A DNA stretch of 64,000 nt from Bacillus sp. SD075. Lineage in GTDB: Bacteria; Bacillota; Bacilli; Bacillales; DSM-1321. The position numbers were made by a program, and so were the translations under genes. Below are positions 8,219 through 17,795 of the stretch, one piece after another. The notes beneath the pieces were generated by a model that saw nothing but the letters and a program-made list of their open reading frames with translations, did no database searches and was not told where the DNA came from. The stretch is from contig NZ_JADILK010000015.1 in the NCBI RefSeq assembly GCF_017355165.1, positions 28,174-92,173 on the forward strand. Direction: 5' to 3'. Numbering within the stretch: the stretch's first letter is position 1; each line of letters opens with the position of its first letter.

Positions 8219-9607
8219 ATGGAAGCGGCTAGTGTAAATTGGGTCAACGCTTTAAAGGAAGTTCTTTCGGAAAATCAAGTAACAGAAAACCAGACAGTAA
8301 GAGAATTGCATGGCAGAGATGAGTCGTATCATACTGTAAGCCTTCCCGATATTGTTGTATTTCCAGAAACAACGCAGCAAGTTAGTGAAATTGTGAAATT
8401 GGCAAATAAGTATAAAATTCCGATGGTCCCTTTTGGATTGGGGTCCAGCCTCGAGGGACATGTTATACCATACCAACATGGTATAACTATTGATTTTTCA
8501 TTAATGAATAAAATCCTGGAAGTGCGTGAAAATGATTTCCTCGTAAAGGTTCAGCCTGGCGTAACTCGATCGCAACTGAACAAAGAACTGAAAAAATACG
8601 GTTTGTTTTTTTCTGTGGATCCGGGGGCCGATGCTACTCTGGGCGGAATGGCGGCAACAAATGCTAGTGGAACGACATCCGTTAAATATGGTGTGATGCG
8701 TGACCAAGTCCGTGATCTTGAAGTGGTTCTTGCAGATGGCTCCATAATACATACTGGCAATTTGGCAGCTAAATCGTCATCTGGTTACCATCTAAACGGT
8801 CTTTTTGTTGGTTCTGAGGGAACGCTTGGCTGTTTTACGGAATTGACGTTGAGAGTTTACGGAATACCTGAGCACGTTATGGCGGCAAGAGCATCATTTC
8901 CGGCATTGAACCATGCGGTAGAAGCTGTCGTATCCATTTTGCAGTCAGGTGTCCCAATTGCAAGGGTGGAACTTGTCGATGAACCATCAATGAAGCAGGT
9001 TAACCTTTATAGTGATACAAGCTATAACGAAGCGCCTACACTATTTTTGGAGTTTCATGGTAATGACGCAGGATTGAAACAAGATGTAGAGTTCACAAAA
9101 GAAATAGTAGCAGAACATAATTGTCTTGATATTGAATTTGAGACAGATAACGCTGCCAGGAACCGCCTATGGGAAGCTCGCCATAATCTTGCCTATGCTT
9201 ATATTCAAGGCTATCCTGGAAAAAAACTGATGGTGACTGATGTCTGCCTTCCGATATCAGAGCTGTCTGGTGCCATTCATAATGCAAGGGAAGCTGTTGA
9301 TTTCCTGGGCCTTACCGGTGGTATCGTCGGCCATGTAGGCGATGGGAACTATCACGTGCTCTTAATGATTGATAATAAAAATCAAGAAGAGGTTAGAAAA
9401 GCAGAACAGCTAAATGAACAAATTGTCCTATATGCCCTTGAGCGTAAAGGAACATGCACTGGAGAACATGGAGTTGGGGTCGGTAAACAAAAATATCAGA
9501 AAAAAGAACATGGGGACTCACTGTTTGTGATGGAAAAAATTAAAGTAGCCCTTGATCCAGATAATTTATTAAATCCTAGTAAAATATTAATGCAGGAAAG
9601 AGTGTGA
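8219..9607 (+). CDS. FAD-linked D-2-hydroxyacid dehydrogenase (GlcD / D-lactate dehydrogenase type)
   Basis: A 462-aa flavoprotein of the FAD-binding oxidase/transferase type 4 family. The N-terminal PCMH FAD domain shows VPFGLGSSLEGHV and the glycine-rich stretch DPGADATLGGMAATNASGTT (about residues 138-157); the C-terminal cap has GHVGDGNYHVL and GEHGVGVGK and ends DPDNLLNPSKIL. It resembles GlcD and the LDHD-type D-lactate dehydrogenases; the substrate (D-lactate, glycolate or another D-2-hydroxyacid) is not decidable. There is no iron-sulfur partner here, unlike the glcDF locus at the window start. AAGGGG 6 bases before the ATG sets the start. A BASS transporter follows 4 bases after the stop. 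Confidence 0.88.
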   Translation: MEAASVNWVNALKEVLSENQVTENQTVRELHGRDESYHTVSLPDIVVFPETTQQVSEIVKLANKYKIPMVPFGLGSSLEGHVIPYQHGITIDFSLMNKILEVRENDFLVKVQPGVTRSQLNKELKKYGLFFSVDPGADATLGGMAATNASGTTSVKYGVMRDQVRDLEVVLADGSIIHTGNLAAKSSSGYHLNGLFVGSEGTLGCFTELTLRVYGIPEHVMAARASFPALNHAVEAVVSILQSGVPIARVELVDEPSMKQVNLYSDTSYNEAPTLFLEFHGNDAGLKQDVEFTKEIVAEHNCLDIEFETDNAARNRLWEARHNLAYAYIQGYPGKKLMVTDVCLPISELSGAIHNAREAVDFLGLTGGIVGHVGDGNYHVLLMIDNKNQEEVRKAEQLNEQIVLYALERKGTCTGEHGVGVGKQKYQKKEHGDSLFVMEKIKVALDPDNLLNPSKILMQERV

Positions 9608-9611
9608 TGAA

Positions 9612-10586
9612 ATGAAAGTATTAGAAGCATTCAGTGCATTAGCCGGAAAATATTTTGCTGTTTGGGTTATCTTAATATCCGTCATTGCCTTCATTTTTCC
9701 AGAGCCATTTTTGGGATTGGGGGGATATATTACATTATTGCTTGGTGTTGTCATGTTTGGAATGGGGCTTACTTTAAAAGCAGTTGATTTTAAAATCATC
9801 ATTACTAAACCGCTGCCTGTGATAATTGGAGTTTGCGCCCAGTTTATCATCATGCCATCTGTGGCATTTCTTATTGCGAATCTTATGAATTTGCCAGCAG
9901 AATTGGCTGCTGGACTAGTTTTGCTCGGCTGTGTGCCAGGTGGAACAGCCTCTAACGTTATGGTTTATCTGGCAAAAGGTAATGTACCTTTGTCGATAGC
10001 TATGACTTCAGTATCCACCTTACTGGCTCCAATCATGACACCACTGCTTCTGCTTTTGCTGGCAGGACAATGGATGCCGGTTGATTTTTTTGATATGTTT
10101 AAGTCCATTATACAAGTCATCCTTCTTCCAATCGTTTTAGGTTTGGCCATTAAGCGCTTTTTCCCTGTAATAGTTGAAAAAAGCTTAACCGTATTACCGC
10201 TTATCTCGGTAGCAGCTATCATTACTATTGTAAGCGCAGTAGTCTCAGGCAATGCAGCTAGCATTGCTACATCCGGGTTCCTTATTTTCACTGCCGTGAT
10301 GCTTCACAACGGATTTGGGCTTCTGTTTGGTTACTTAGCAGCAAAAGTACTTGGACTTGATGAAGTGAATAGAAGGGCGATTTCGATTGAAGTAGGCATG
10401 CAGAACTCAGGGTTAGGCGTAGCGCTTGCCACTGCACATTTCGGCCCTCTGGCAGCACTTCCAAGTGTCCTTGCAGCTGCATGGCACAACATATCCGGAC
10501 CAATTCTTGCCACTTACTGGTCAAAAAAGTCTGCTGGCGACAGTATAGAGGAAACGCCAGTCACTCCGGTGGAGACCAAGTTTTAA
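9612..10586 (+). CDS. Bile acid:sodium symporter (BASS) family transporter
   Basis: A 324-aa membrane protein with about 9-10 hydrophobic segments. Family signatures include the polar GCVPGGTASNVMVYLAKGN (about residues 107-125) and EVGMQNSGLGVALATAHFGP (about 262-281), the two crossover motifs of the BASS fold. It starts 4 bases after the dehydrogenase stop, so the genes form one operon. BASS proteins in bacteria and plastids carry organic acids such as pyruvate and pantoate, so uptake of the 2-hydroxyacid oxidised by the upstream enzyme, or of its keto acid, is the likely job. Inference from context. Confidence 0.86.
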   Translation: MKVLEAFSALAGKYFAVWVILISVIAFIFPEPFLGLGGYITLLLGVVMFGMGLTLKAVDFKIIITKPLPVIIGVCAQFIIMPSVAFLIANLMNLPAELAAGLVLLGCVPGGTASNVMVYLAKGNVPLSIAMTSVSTLLAPIMTPLLLLLLAGQWMPVDFFDMFKSIIQVILLPIVLGLAIKRFFPVIVEKSLTVLPLISVAAIITIVSAVVSGNAASIATSGFLIFTAVMLHNGFGLLFGYLAAKVLGLDEVNRRAISIEVGMQNSGLGVALATAHFGPLAALPSVLAAAWHNISGPILATYWSKKSAGDSIEETPVTPVETKF

Positions 10587-10602
10587 TTATATTAATTAAT
10601 TG

Positions 10603-10637
10603 AAAAAAATCCCAAGATTCCAGCAGGGATTTTTTTT
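10603..10637 (+). terminator. Terminator of the hydroxyacid dehydrogenase/BASS operon
   Basis: AAAAAAATCCC pairs with GGGATTTTTTTT across a 12-base loop. Confidence 0.88.
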
Positions 10638-10639
10638 GC

Positions 10640-11140
10640 TGTCTATTAACTCCCATCAATAAGTAAATTTACTAAATGATTTTAAACACGAAATGCGGCG
10701 TTGTAGCGTTCTTAGCTTAATACTAGATTTGATGACCAGACCTTGCACAAAACGACGCACACTGGACGATGTGAGTTCGTCTAAGTCCAATGATGGGTGT
10801 TAGCAGTTAAAAACTCGCCGTAGAGCTTTAAATCGAATGCGTAACTAGTAAAGATGTTCAAGGAGTAATATTTGAAGAGTTATTGCATCATCTTTGTCAA
10901 ATATAGGAAAGGTAATTTCATACAGAAATAGAATTATAGGGAAAGCTTTATATATTAAGTTATGATGGGCGAAGTGTGCATAAGTTAGAAGTAAGAGTAT
11001 TTATGAATAGGTATAGGTAGCTGATTGGATGGCAACAGCTTATATATTTTACCTGATTTCGAATTATTATGTAATAATGTGGAAAAATATCGTATAATCA
11101 GCCTATAATTGAATATTTCTATACGATTTTAATGGAGGAT
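10640..11140. other. 500-base gap upstream of the Mrr-like gene
   Basis: No gene seen. The first half has slightly higher GC and no long frame; the second half is AT-rich with TATAAT at about 11093-11098, which may be the -10 box of the nuclease gene, although no good -35 box is visible. Confidence 0.4.
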
Positions 11141-11144
11141 AAAT

Positions 11145-12704
11145 GTGGCATATAACTATGAGACAACAATAAATAATTCATATTTAGGTCTTTCTAAGAT
11201 AATAAAGGGTCAAACCCCAGCAGAAGTTACTATGAAGTCCCAAAATCAATTGGAAATCTGGAATAAGAGAGAACAAAGAGAACGACACAAAGAATTAATA
11301 CAGGACATGAAACAACAGGCTGAATACGATACCGAAAATGCTTTAAAGGAGATAAATAGTTATAAATATATATTAAATTATACCTTACAAGTAGATGATA
11401 AGGTTGATTGGGACAAATTATATGATAACGAAAACTTTAGATCATTTGATGTGACTAAAAAGAAGTATGATATTCAAGAATTTAAGTTAAGTTTAAAAGT
11501 TCCTATGCCAACGTTCTGGGAAAAAATATTTTCTAAAATGAAAATGAAAAGACTTAAATTAGAGGACCAAGCAAAGATTCAATATGAGGAAGCCGTTCAA
11601 AAAGCTGATAGTGAGTATGATGATGCACTTGTCATTTATAATAATGAAAAAGAAAAATTCGATGTAGCAAAAGAAGAATACAACAAAACAATTATGGAAT
11701 TCAAACAAAAATTTGAGCAAGGGGACAGTCAAGCAGTAAATGATTATATAAGATTGGTATTAGAAAACTCTAGTTATCCAGATGCTATAACAAAAGAATT
11801 CAATGTCCAATATAACCCTGAGTCAGAGATAGGTATAATTGATTATGTTCTCCCACATCCATCAACTATACCCAACGTAATCGATTATAAGTTTATTCAA
11901 ACAAGAAAAGAAATCGTATCTAAAGAAATGAAGAAAAAAGATTTTGAGGAATTTTATGAAGATATAATTTATCAATTAACACTTAGGACTATTCATGAAT
12001 TGTTTGAATCTGTCTATAATGAAAAGGTACAAACGGTAGTTTTTAACGGGTGGGTACATGGTATTGATCTGGCTACTGGTCAAGATTTTAATTCGTGTAT
12101 TTTAAGTATGCAGACTACTAAAGAAGAGTTTGAAACCATTAACTTAGAAAGGGTCAATCCAAAGGAGTGTTTTAGGAATCTAAAAGGGCTATCATCTGGA
12201 GCGCTAAAAAATCTTGCACCTGTCAAACCTATATTGAAAATTAATCGGGAAGATTCAAGGTTTGTAGAGTCAAAAGACATATTAGCTGAAGCTAACTCCA
12301 TTCCTAATCTTGCGGACATGGCTTGGGATGATTTTGAACATTTAGTAAGAGGACTTTTTGAAAAAATATTTGCCAAACATGGTGGAGAAGTAAAAGTCAC
12401 CCAAGCTAGTCGTGATGGTGGTGTGGATGCCATTGCATTTGATCCTGATCCAATAAGAGGTGGCAAGTTCGTAATCCAAGCCAAACGATATAACAAAGTC
12501 GTTTCTGTTTCTGCTGTTAGAGATTTGTATGGAACCATGATAAATGAAGGAGCAGTAAAAGGGATTCTGGTAACAACAAGTCATTATGGAAAAGATAGTT
12601 ATGAATTTGTAAAAGATAAACCTATAACATTAATTGATGGATCTAATCTTGTTCATTTATTTAATGAAGAAGGACTGGAGGTAAGAATAGAAATAAAACG
12701 ATAA
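11145..12704 (+). CDS. Mrr-like restriction endonuclease with long N-terminal helical region
   Basis: A 519-aa protein. The C-terminal 128 residues are an Mrr-type PD-(D/E)xK nuclease: helix WDDFEHLVRGLFEKIFAKHG, then D424-GGVD428 and the catalytic Q445-AK447 in a FVIQAKRY strand, as in Mrr_cat enzymes that use Q in place of E. The first 390 residues are charged and largely helical (coiled coil about 40-75 and 145-195) with no recognised domain. The start is GTG with TGGAGGA 5 bases upstream. No methyltransferase or specificity subunit is nearby, so a type IV (modified-DNA-dependent) or phage-defence nuclease is more likely than a classical R-M system. Codon use is AT-rich and a long bare region lies on each side, consistent with acquisition. 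Confidence 0.82.
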   Translation: MAYNYETTINNSYLGLSKIIKGQTPAEVTMKSQNQLEIWNKREQRERHKELIQDMKQQAEYDTENALKEINSYKYILNYTLQVDDKVDWDKLYDNENFRSFDVTKKKYDIQEFKLSLKVPMPTFWEKIFSKMKMKRLKLEDQAKIQYEEAVQKADSEYDDALVIYNNEKEKFDVAKEEYNKTIMEFKQKFEQGDSQAVNDYIRLVLENSSYPDAITKEFNVQYNPESEIGIIDYVLPHPSTIPNVIDYKFIQTRKEIVSKEMKKKDFEEFYEDIIYQLTLRTIHELFESVYNEKVQTVVFNGWVHGIDLATGQDFNSCILSMQTTKEEFETINLERVNPKECFRNLKGLSSGALKNLAPVKPILKINREDSRFVESKDILAEANSIPNLADMAWDDFEHLVRGLFEKIFAKHGGEVKVTQASRDGGVDAIAFDPDPIRGGKFVIQAKRYNKVVSVSAVRDLYGTMINEGAVKGILVTTSHYGKDSYEFVKDKPITLIDGSNLVHLFNEEGLEVRIEIKR

Positions 12705-12814
12705 AACTATTTAGAAGTCAATGCCACTTATCCATTTTTTACAAAAAACAGCCCGCTGATTAAAGGAGGCTGCTGAAAAACTCACGTTTTTCTAACTAGT
12801 ACGTAAACCAAACT

Positions 12815-12863
12815 AAAAAAAAACGATTCTCATTCGATACTTGAATGGAATCGTTTTTTTTTT
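12815..12863 (+). terminator. Terminator after the Mrr-like gene
   Basis: AACGATTC (12822-12829) pairs with GAATCGTT (12848-12855), with an A-tract before and T10 after. The rest of the interval to 13320 is AT-rich with no gene that I can see. Confidence 0.85.
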
Positions 12864-12888
12864 GCTTCTGTGTGTCACATTATGTTTG

Positions 12889-12921
<33 letters not shown>

Positions 12922-12943
12922 GATATTTAAAAAGGTAATTCCG

Positions 12944-12977
<34 letters not shown>

Positions 12978-13320
12978 AGAATGCGAATTTTTATATTTAA
13001 TCATGGCAATTATTTTTATCTATAATCTTTTCATCTAAATACAGTTTACATTTATTTAGTGAAAATGTTTGTTCAATTAGTTGGATTAAACATCGGCACA
13101 CAGATTTTCTTGTATTTAAGTTGATTTGTTTTGCATTTTTTCAATACTTACTTTGTGTGATTAAAAATCCACTTTCAACAAAAACCCCAATCCTTCAAGA
13201 AGCTTAGAAAATCTTCCTTTATTCTATTTCTTCATCTAATCTCCTAAATAATAGATGTTTCCAGCAATGTATGATTCTGAATAATACCGGACTCTCATTC
13301 GGTTTTAACGAATTGCCATA

Positions 13321-14004
13321 CTAAATGTCCCCCACTCTGTCCACCATTTTAATCGAGAGATAAACACTAATTACTCCTAATGAACATAGCACTGCATTTA
13401 CAATATCAGGATTAAGATTGATATTCAGTAAGTAAGAGAAATTTTGAAATTGCATTAGAAATATTGCACAAATTACCAATGGTATCGTTGCCCTTTTCCA
13501 AATTCCAAAGAAAAAGAGTGGTATTAAACTAATAAGCGTAACAATGAATGAATGAACAATCATCTTACTAAAATATGTTGTAATATCTTCAACAGTTGGT
13601 TGCCCGTTAATGATATGAAATACCTGATCAAGTAAATAAGTTGTCACACCAGCCAACAAAAAGGATACTAAAGTACAAAGGAAAATAAAAAGTGAAATAA
13701 AAAGAGCTTTTGCCATAACCAATTTTTTCCGACTTATCGGATATCCGAATGAAAGCGATATTGTTTTATTTTTATATTCATCGATTACAACCTGATTTAT
13801 AAGAGAAGCTCCGAAAAGGACAAATCCCAGTTGCATTGAAATCATAAGCTGGATGATGGTTGAATAACTTTGACCAAATTCCGAACTGACCATTTTAATA
13901 AAAAACAGGGGCAAGAACATCAAAATCCCCCAATATATAATCAGCTCACTAAGGATCATTTTTTGCTTTAACTTTCTCCACTCCAACTCCATTAATTTAA
14001 CCAA
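13321..14004 (-). CDS. ABC-2 type transporter permease
   Basis: A 227-aa membrane subunit with six hydrophobic segments in the ABC-2 arrangement and the conserved YPISRKKLVMAKALF cytoplasmic loop after the second segment. TTG at 14004 is the likely start because GGAGGTGG lies 6-8 bases upstream and the codon overlaps the stop of the ATPase gene, so translation is coupled; the frame can be read from an ATG at 14019. It pairs with the upstream ATPase as an exporter or immunity transporter of the BcrAB/YcbNO type, probably removing a membrane-active peptide antibiotic. Confidence 0.84.
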   Translation of the reverse strand: MVKLMELEWRKLKQKMILSELIIYWGILMFLPLFFIKMVSSEFGQSYSTIIQLMISMQLGFVLFGASLINQVVIDEYKNKTISLSFGYPISRKKLVMAKALFISLFIFLCTLVSFLLAGVTTYLLDQVFHIINGQPTVEDITTYFSKMIVHSFIVTLISLIPLFFFGIWKRATIPLVICAIFLMQFQNFSYLLNINLNPDIVNAVLCSLGVISVYLSIKMVDRVGDI

Positions 14005-14923
14005 TTTTTCCACCTCCATGAATTTGCTGATAAAAATAATCTTCTAAAGTACTTGTATGCTTTTGTATTTCCTCGATATCTACATCATGCAAAATTAGTT
14101 TTTTGGATATTACACTTTGCGGCAAAGTGAGATCATATATACGAATCCTATTGTCATGCACAATTTTCATATTAGAAATTTGAAGTTCATACTCAAGTAA
14201 ATAGATTGATTTCTCCACATCTTTTGTAACAATTTCAATATAGTCTGTTCGTTGCTTACTAATATCTGCTAAAGTCACCTCGTTCACGAGCTTTCCATCC
14301 TTAATGACACCAATTCTGTCAGCTACTTGTTCAATTTCCCCTAAGATGTGACTTGATAGAAGGAAAGTAATCCCATATTCCCTATTCAACATTAGGATTA
14401 GATCTCTTATATCTTTTATACCAATTGGATCAAGGCCATTTGTAGGTTCATCTAATATAATCAGTTCAGGTTTCGTAATAATTGCTCTTACAATCCCCAG
14501 CCGCTGCTTCATCCCAAGCGAAAAATCGCTCACGATTTTATCTTCAATCCCAGATAGATGAACCATCTCCAACGCTTGTATAATTGCCTTTTTATCATAA
14601 AAGCCTAAGTATTCACAATGAAGCTGAAGATTTTCCATCGCAGTTAAATGTTCGAAAAAGATTGGATACTCAATGATACTTCCGACCCGTTTCAAACCAG
14701 ACTTCTCGTCATTTGTTAGCTTCTGACCAAACAATTCAATCTCTCCAGTGGTTGGGCTTATTATTCCTGTTAGCATTTTCATGATTGTCGTTTTCCCTGC
14801 ACCATTTTGACCAAGGAAACCATAAATTTCACCCTTTTTTATATGAAGATTCACATTAGATACGAGCCCTTTTCCTTTGACCTTTTTTGTTAAGTTATTT
14901 GTTCTTACAACATAATCCATCAT
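13997..14923 (-). CDS. ABC transporter ATP-binding protein (bacitracin/lantibiotic-export type)
   Basis: A 308-aa ATPase: Walker A GQNGAGKTT (about residues 38-46), signature FSLGMKQRLGI, Walker B ELIILDEPTNGLDP, then a C-terminal extension of about 90 residues typical of BcrA-like proteins. GGGAGG precedes the ATG. It is the first gene of a two-gene transporter operon directly below a two-component pair, the same gene order and sizes as B. subtilis ycbLMNO. The specific antibiotic is unknown. Confidence 0.9.
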   Translation of the reverse strand: MMDYVVRTNNLTKKVKGKGLVSNVNLHIKKGEIYGFLGQNGAGKTTIMKMLTGIISPTTGEIELFGQKLTNDEKSGLKRVGSIIEYPIFFEHLTAMENLQLHCEYLGFYDKKAIIQALEMVHLSGIEDKIVSDFSLGMKQRLGIVRAIITKPELIILDEPTNGLDPIGIKDIRDLILMLNREYGITFLLSSHILGEIEQVADRIGVIKDGKLVNEVTLADISKQRTDYIEIVTKDVEKSIYLLEYELQISNMKIVHDNRIRIYDLTLPQSVISKKLILHDVDIEEIQKHTSTLEDYFYQQIHGGGKIG

Positions 14924-14988
14924 TTTTGCCTCCCTTATTGCTATCTACTTCCATCTTAAGCAGAGAAAGTACCTTTTTTCTTTCTCAA

Positions 14989-15030
14989 TCCTTACATGTT
15001 CCTTAAGTTTTAGAAAAACTGGCGTAAGGA
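14989..15030. promoter_or_regulatory. Repeated TCCTTA sites upstream of the ABC transporter
   Basis: TCCTTAC (14989-14995) and TCCTTAA (15000-15006) are in phase at 11 bases, and an inverted GTAAGGA lies at 15024-15030. Direct repeats one helical turn apart are what OmpR-family response regulators bind; the adjacent regulator is the obvious candidate. Confidence 0.4.
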
Positions 15031-15057
15031 GTAAAAGCTCACATCAATCTCGAAGCT

Positions 15058-15088
15058 AAAAAAGAGCTGTTCCGTTAGAACATCTCTT
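15058..15088 (-). terminator. Terminator between the sensor kinase and ABC genes
   Basis: On the minus strand AAGAG-TGTTC pairs with GAACA-CTCTT around a 4-5 base loop, followed by T6. It separates the two-component genes from the transporter genes, so the latter need their own promoter. Confidence 0.8.
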
Positions 15089-15097
15089 AAAGAAGTA

Positions 15098-16030
15098 TTA
15101 ATATGTAATTTGTTTAAAAATACAAGTAAAGCTCGTTTTTTCATAAGGTTTGCTGTTTAAATGGATGGTACCTCTCATCTCTTCTGTTAAACGTTTTGAG
15201 ATACTTAGACCCAACCCACTCCCTTGAAATTTTGGATTCCTGGCATCATCTAATGTATACAACCGGTCAAACACCCGATCTTGATGGATTTCTGCAATAC
15301 CTTTACCCCTATCCCAAATCTCTACAGTAACAGCTCCATCATCCTCTCGAAGTGTTAATCCGAAAACCCCTCCATCACTGCCATATCGAATTGAATTTGA
15401 AATAAGGTTATTAAATATACGGTTTAAGGCGTCCTCATTACCTAAGATGTAAAGATGCTGATCAGGGATATCAACTTCTACTTGAAGTCCTTTCGCGAGC
15501 AGTATGTCATAAAACTCCAAAACATTTTTTCTGCAAACTTCATTGAGTGATAGTTTACTTAAAGGAATCACGTAATCATCTGATTCTATTTTTACCAGAT
15601 CAAAAAACTGATTGAGTAAACCAGTTAAGTTCAATACTTTTTCATGCAGCCTTGTCATTAATATTTTCTTTTCCTCTTCAGTCATCGCATCATTCAGTTT
15701 CAATTTCTCTACATAACCTAAAATAACCGTAAGTGGCGTTTTTAAATCATGGGACATATTGGATATTAATTTTCTTAAGCTATCTTTTGTTTTTACATAA
15801 TCCGCAATTACCTTTTGATTGAAATCCAATAGCCTGTTAATTTGAATGAGTAATTGCTGCAGGGCTTGCTTATCGGTCTGAATTAATACTTTTTCAGATG
15901 TTTCATGTGTGATGATATCGTTTAATTTTCCACTTATTTCATAAAGGTTTTGCTTAAGTTTTCTTCGGGACAAATACTGGAGGACATTCATGATTACTAA
16001 AAAAACCATTGCACAAAGAATGATTACCAT
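15098..16030 (-). CDS. Intramembrane-type sensor histidine kinase
   Basis: A 310-aa kinase with a single N-terminal membrane helix (residues 1-20) and no extracytoplasmic sensor domain. The HisKA H-box is SNMSHDLKTPL with H94; the HATPase region has NLISNSIRYG and GSGLGLSISKRL. The lack of a sensing loop suggests that it reads the transporter or the membrane interface. It starts 3 bases after the response-regulator stop, so the pair is co-translated. Confidence 0.9.
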   Translation of the reverse strand: MVIILCAMVFLVIMNVLQYLSRRKLKQNLYEISGKLNDIITHETSEKVLIQTDKQALQQLLIQINRLLDFNQKVIADYVKTKDSLRKLISNMSHDLKTPLTVILGYVEKLKLNDAMTEEEKKILMTRLHEKVLNLTGLLNQFFDLVKIESDDYVIPLSKLSLNEVCRKNVLEFYDILLAKGLQVEVDIPDQHLYILGNEDALNRIFNNLISNSIRYGSDGGVFGLTLREDDGAVTVEIWDRGKGIAEIHQDRVFDRLYTLDDARNPKFQGSGLGLSISKRLTEEMRGTIHLNSKPYEKTSFTCIFKQITY

Positions 16031-16033
16031 AAG

Positions 16034-16729
16034 CTACTCACCTAATTTATAACCAATCCCCCATATCGTTCTAATATATTGTGGGTTGGATGGATCAGTT
16101 TCAATTTTTTCACGTAGTCTTCTTATATGTACGTTAATGACATTTTCATTCCCGTAATAATCATCTTCCCAAATAAAGTGATAGATTTGTTCCTTTGTAA
16201 ATACTCTGCTTTGATTGGTCATAAACAACTTTAATATGTGAAACTCCTTTGATGTCAGTTGAACCGTTCTTCCTCTAACATTTACAGTAAATGAATTTAA
16301 ATCAAGGGTGAGCTCTTCATGTTGGAGAGTATTTTGGGTGGAGTTGCTTTCGGATGGATGATATTGCGTTGCCCTGCGAATAGCTGCATGAACTCTAGCT
16401 GTTAATTCAATCATCGAAAATGGCTTGCTTATATAATCATCGGCGCCAAATCCAAGCCCAAGCGCTTTATCGAGATCACTTCCTTTTGCAGAAATAATTA
16501 ATATAGGAACCATGCTCATTTCTCTTATTTTTTTCAATAAATCCATACCAGTCAATTTAGGAATCATTAAGTCAAGTAGGAGTAAGTCAGGTTCTTTATC
16601 ATGAAAGAGAGCTAGTGCCTCTTCCCCATCAAATGCGGTATGTACTGTATAATTCTCCTGTAAAAGGGCACTTCCTATTAATTGACTAATTTCTACATCA
16701 TCCTCAATTAGCAGAATGCTCTTCTGCAT
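16034..16729 (-). CDS. OmpR-family response regulator
   Basis: A 231-aa regulator: receiver domain with D10-D11, phospho-acceptor D53 (LLLLDLMIPKLTG) and K103-region (FGADDYISKPF), then an OmpR/PhoB winged helix (residues about 130-228) ending RTIWGIGYKLGE. It partners the kinase downstream and probably induces the two ABC genes beyond the terminator. AAAGGATG precedes the ATG. Confidence 0.92.
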   Translation of the reverse strand: MQKSILLIEDDVEISQLIGSALLQENYTVHTAFDGEEALALFHDKEPDLLLLDLMIPKLTGMDLLKKIREMSMVPILIISAKGSDLDKALGLGFGADDYISKPFSMIELTARVHAAIRRATQYHPSESNSTQNTLQHEELTLDLNSFTVNVRGRTVQLTSKEFHILKLFMTNQSRVFTKEQIYHFIWEDDYYGNENVINVHIRRLREKIETDPSNPQYIRTIWGIGYKLGE

Positions 16730-16739
16730 ATTTCCACAT

Positions 16740-17735
16740 CCTTTTAAGTGTTGAATTGTATATGAACCCTTATTTCTATATTACATTACGGACTATAAAT
16801 ATTAAAAAACAATTTCACAGTAAAGTCAGTTCCCTTAATTTTTTTGAATTTTAATTGATATGCTAATTGTTCATATTTTTCGTTTTTGGTCATTTTAATT
16901 AGGGGTGCGTTATATCAATAATACTCCAAACAAAAATGCCGCTATGATACATTTCTACATTTTGCTTATCCTTTCATGAAGACCTATTCAAAGAATCATT
17001 ATCTAATAATTCTGTAGTCACCTAAATTAATCCTGCTTAACTGACATGATTTATCATTTTTATTATTTTAATATATAAAATAAGTGACCAAATGAGAAAA
17101 ATCACGGGTTAACATTTATTAAAAATTATATAAATATAATTTATACAGATGGCAATATGGCAATTCAAAGTTTTTTTATCTTGAAAGTTCTCCTGAAAAT
17201 GATGATGCCTATTCAGTCAAATAATCTCCTATAAGCCTTCTCCATTTAACTTATAGCCGCCTATAGTATGATTACCCTTTAATAAATGATTAAAATCAGT
17301 CCCCTTGTGTTTAAATTTTTAAGGAAATGCTTCGTGCAACAATATGCAGTGATTCACTAGTAAGCTGCCAAGGGTTACTACTTTCAGCAATCAGTTCTCC
17401 GGTTTCATGTGTGCAATTCATTTATATGTAACTCGTATAAGTCGATTATTACATTTTATAAAAAAAGATGTAAAAAGTTGCCGGAATCCAAGCAGCATAA
17501 AGGGAAATTCCAGAAGTCATTAGAATTATTTTAAGTTCTTTGGTATGGTCTGAATAAGCGGAATAATAATGTTATGTAAACATTAATTGCGGAATTTTGA
17601 TCACCTGTTCCTTTATTTCTTTTTCCTTTATTAAGAAGTTACCGAAAGTGGGTAAACAAGGAACAGTAACACTCCCGACTTTAATAGAAACATTTTTGTA
17701 AAAGCCTATACTATTATGGAACATTATATCTAATG
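16740..17735. other. 1-kb AT-rich gap with one short coding remnant
   Basis: Mostly featureless AT-rich DNA. At 17311-17421 on the minus strand there is a 36-codon ORF whose sequence looks protein-like (GELIAESSNPWQLTSESLHI) but has no ribosome site; it may be the relic of a regulator's GAF-type domain. No RNA gene was recognised. Confidence 0.3.
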
Positions 17736-17736
17736 G

Positions 17737-17781
17737 ATAAATAAGGGAACACGAAATCATACTTGATCTCATGTTCCTTTT
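17737..17781 (-). terminator. Probable terminator after the nitronate monooxygenase-like gene
   Basis: On the minus strand AAGGAACATGAGATCA pairs with TGATTTCGTGTTCCCTT (a few mismatches), followed by a weak ATTTAT tract. Confidence 0.6.
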
Positions 17782-17795
17782 GTAAGATAGGTTAA

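Noticed and set aside
17572..17772. Minus-strand 66-codon frame
   Set aside because: It overlaps the hairpin terminator of the nitronate monooxygenase-like gene and has no ribosome site or family resemblance.
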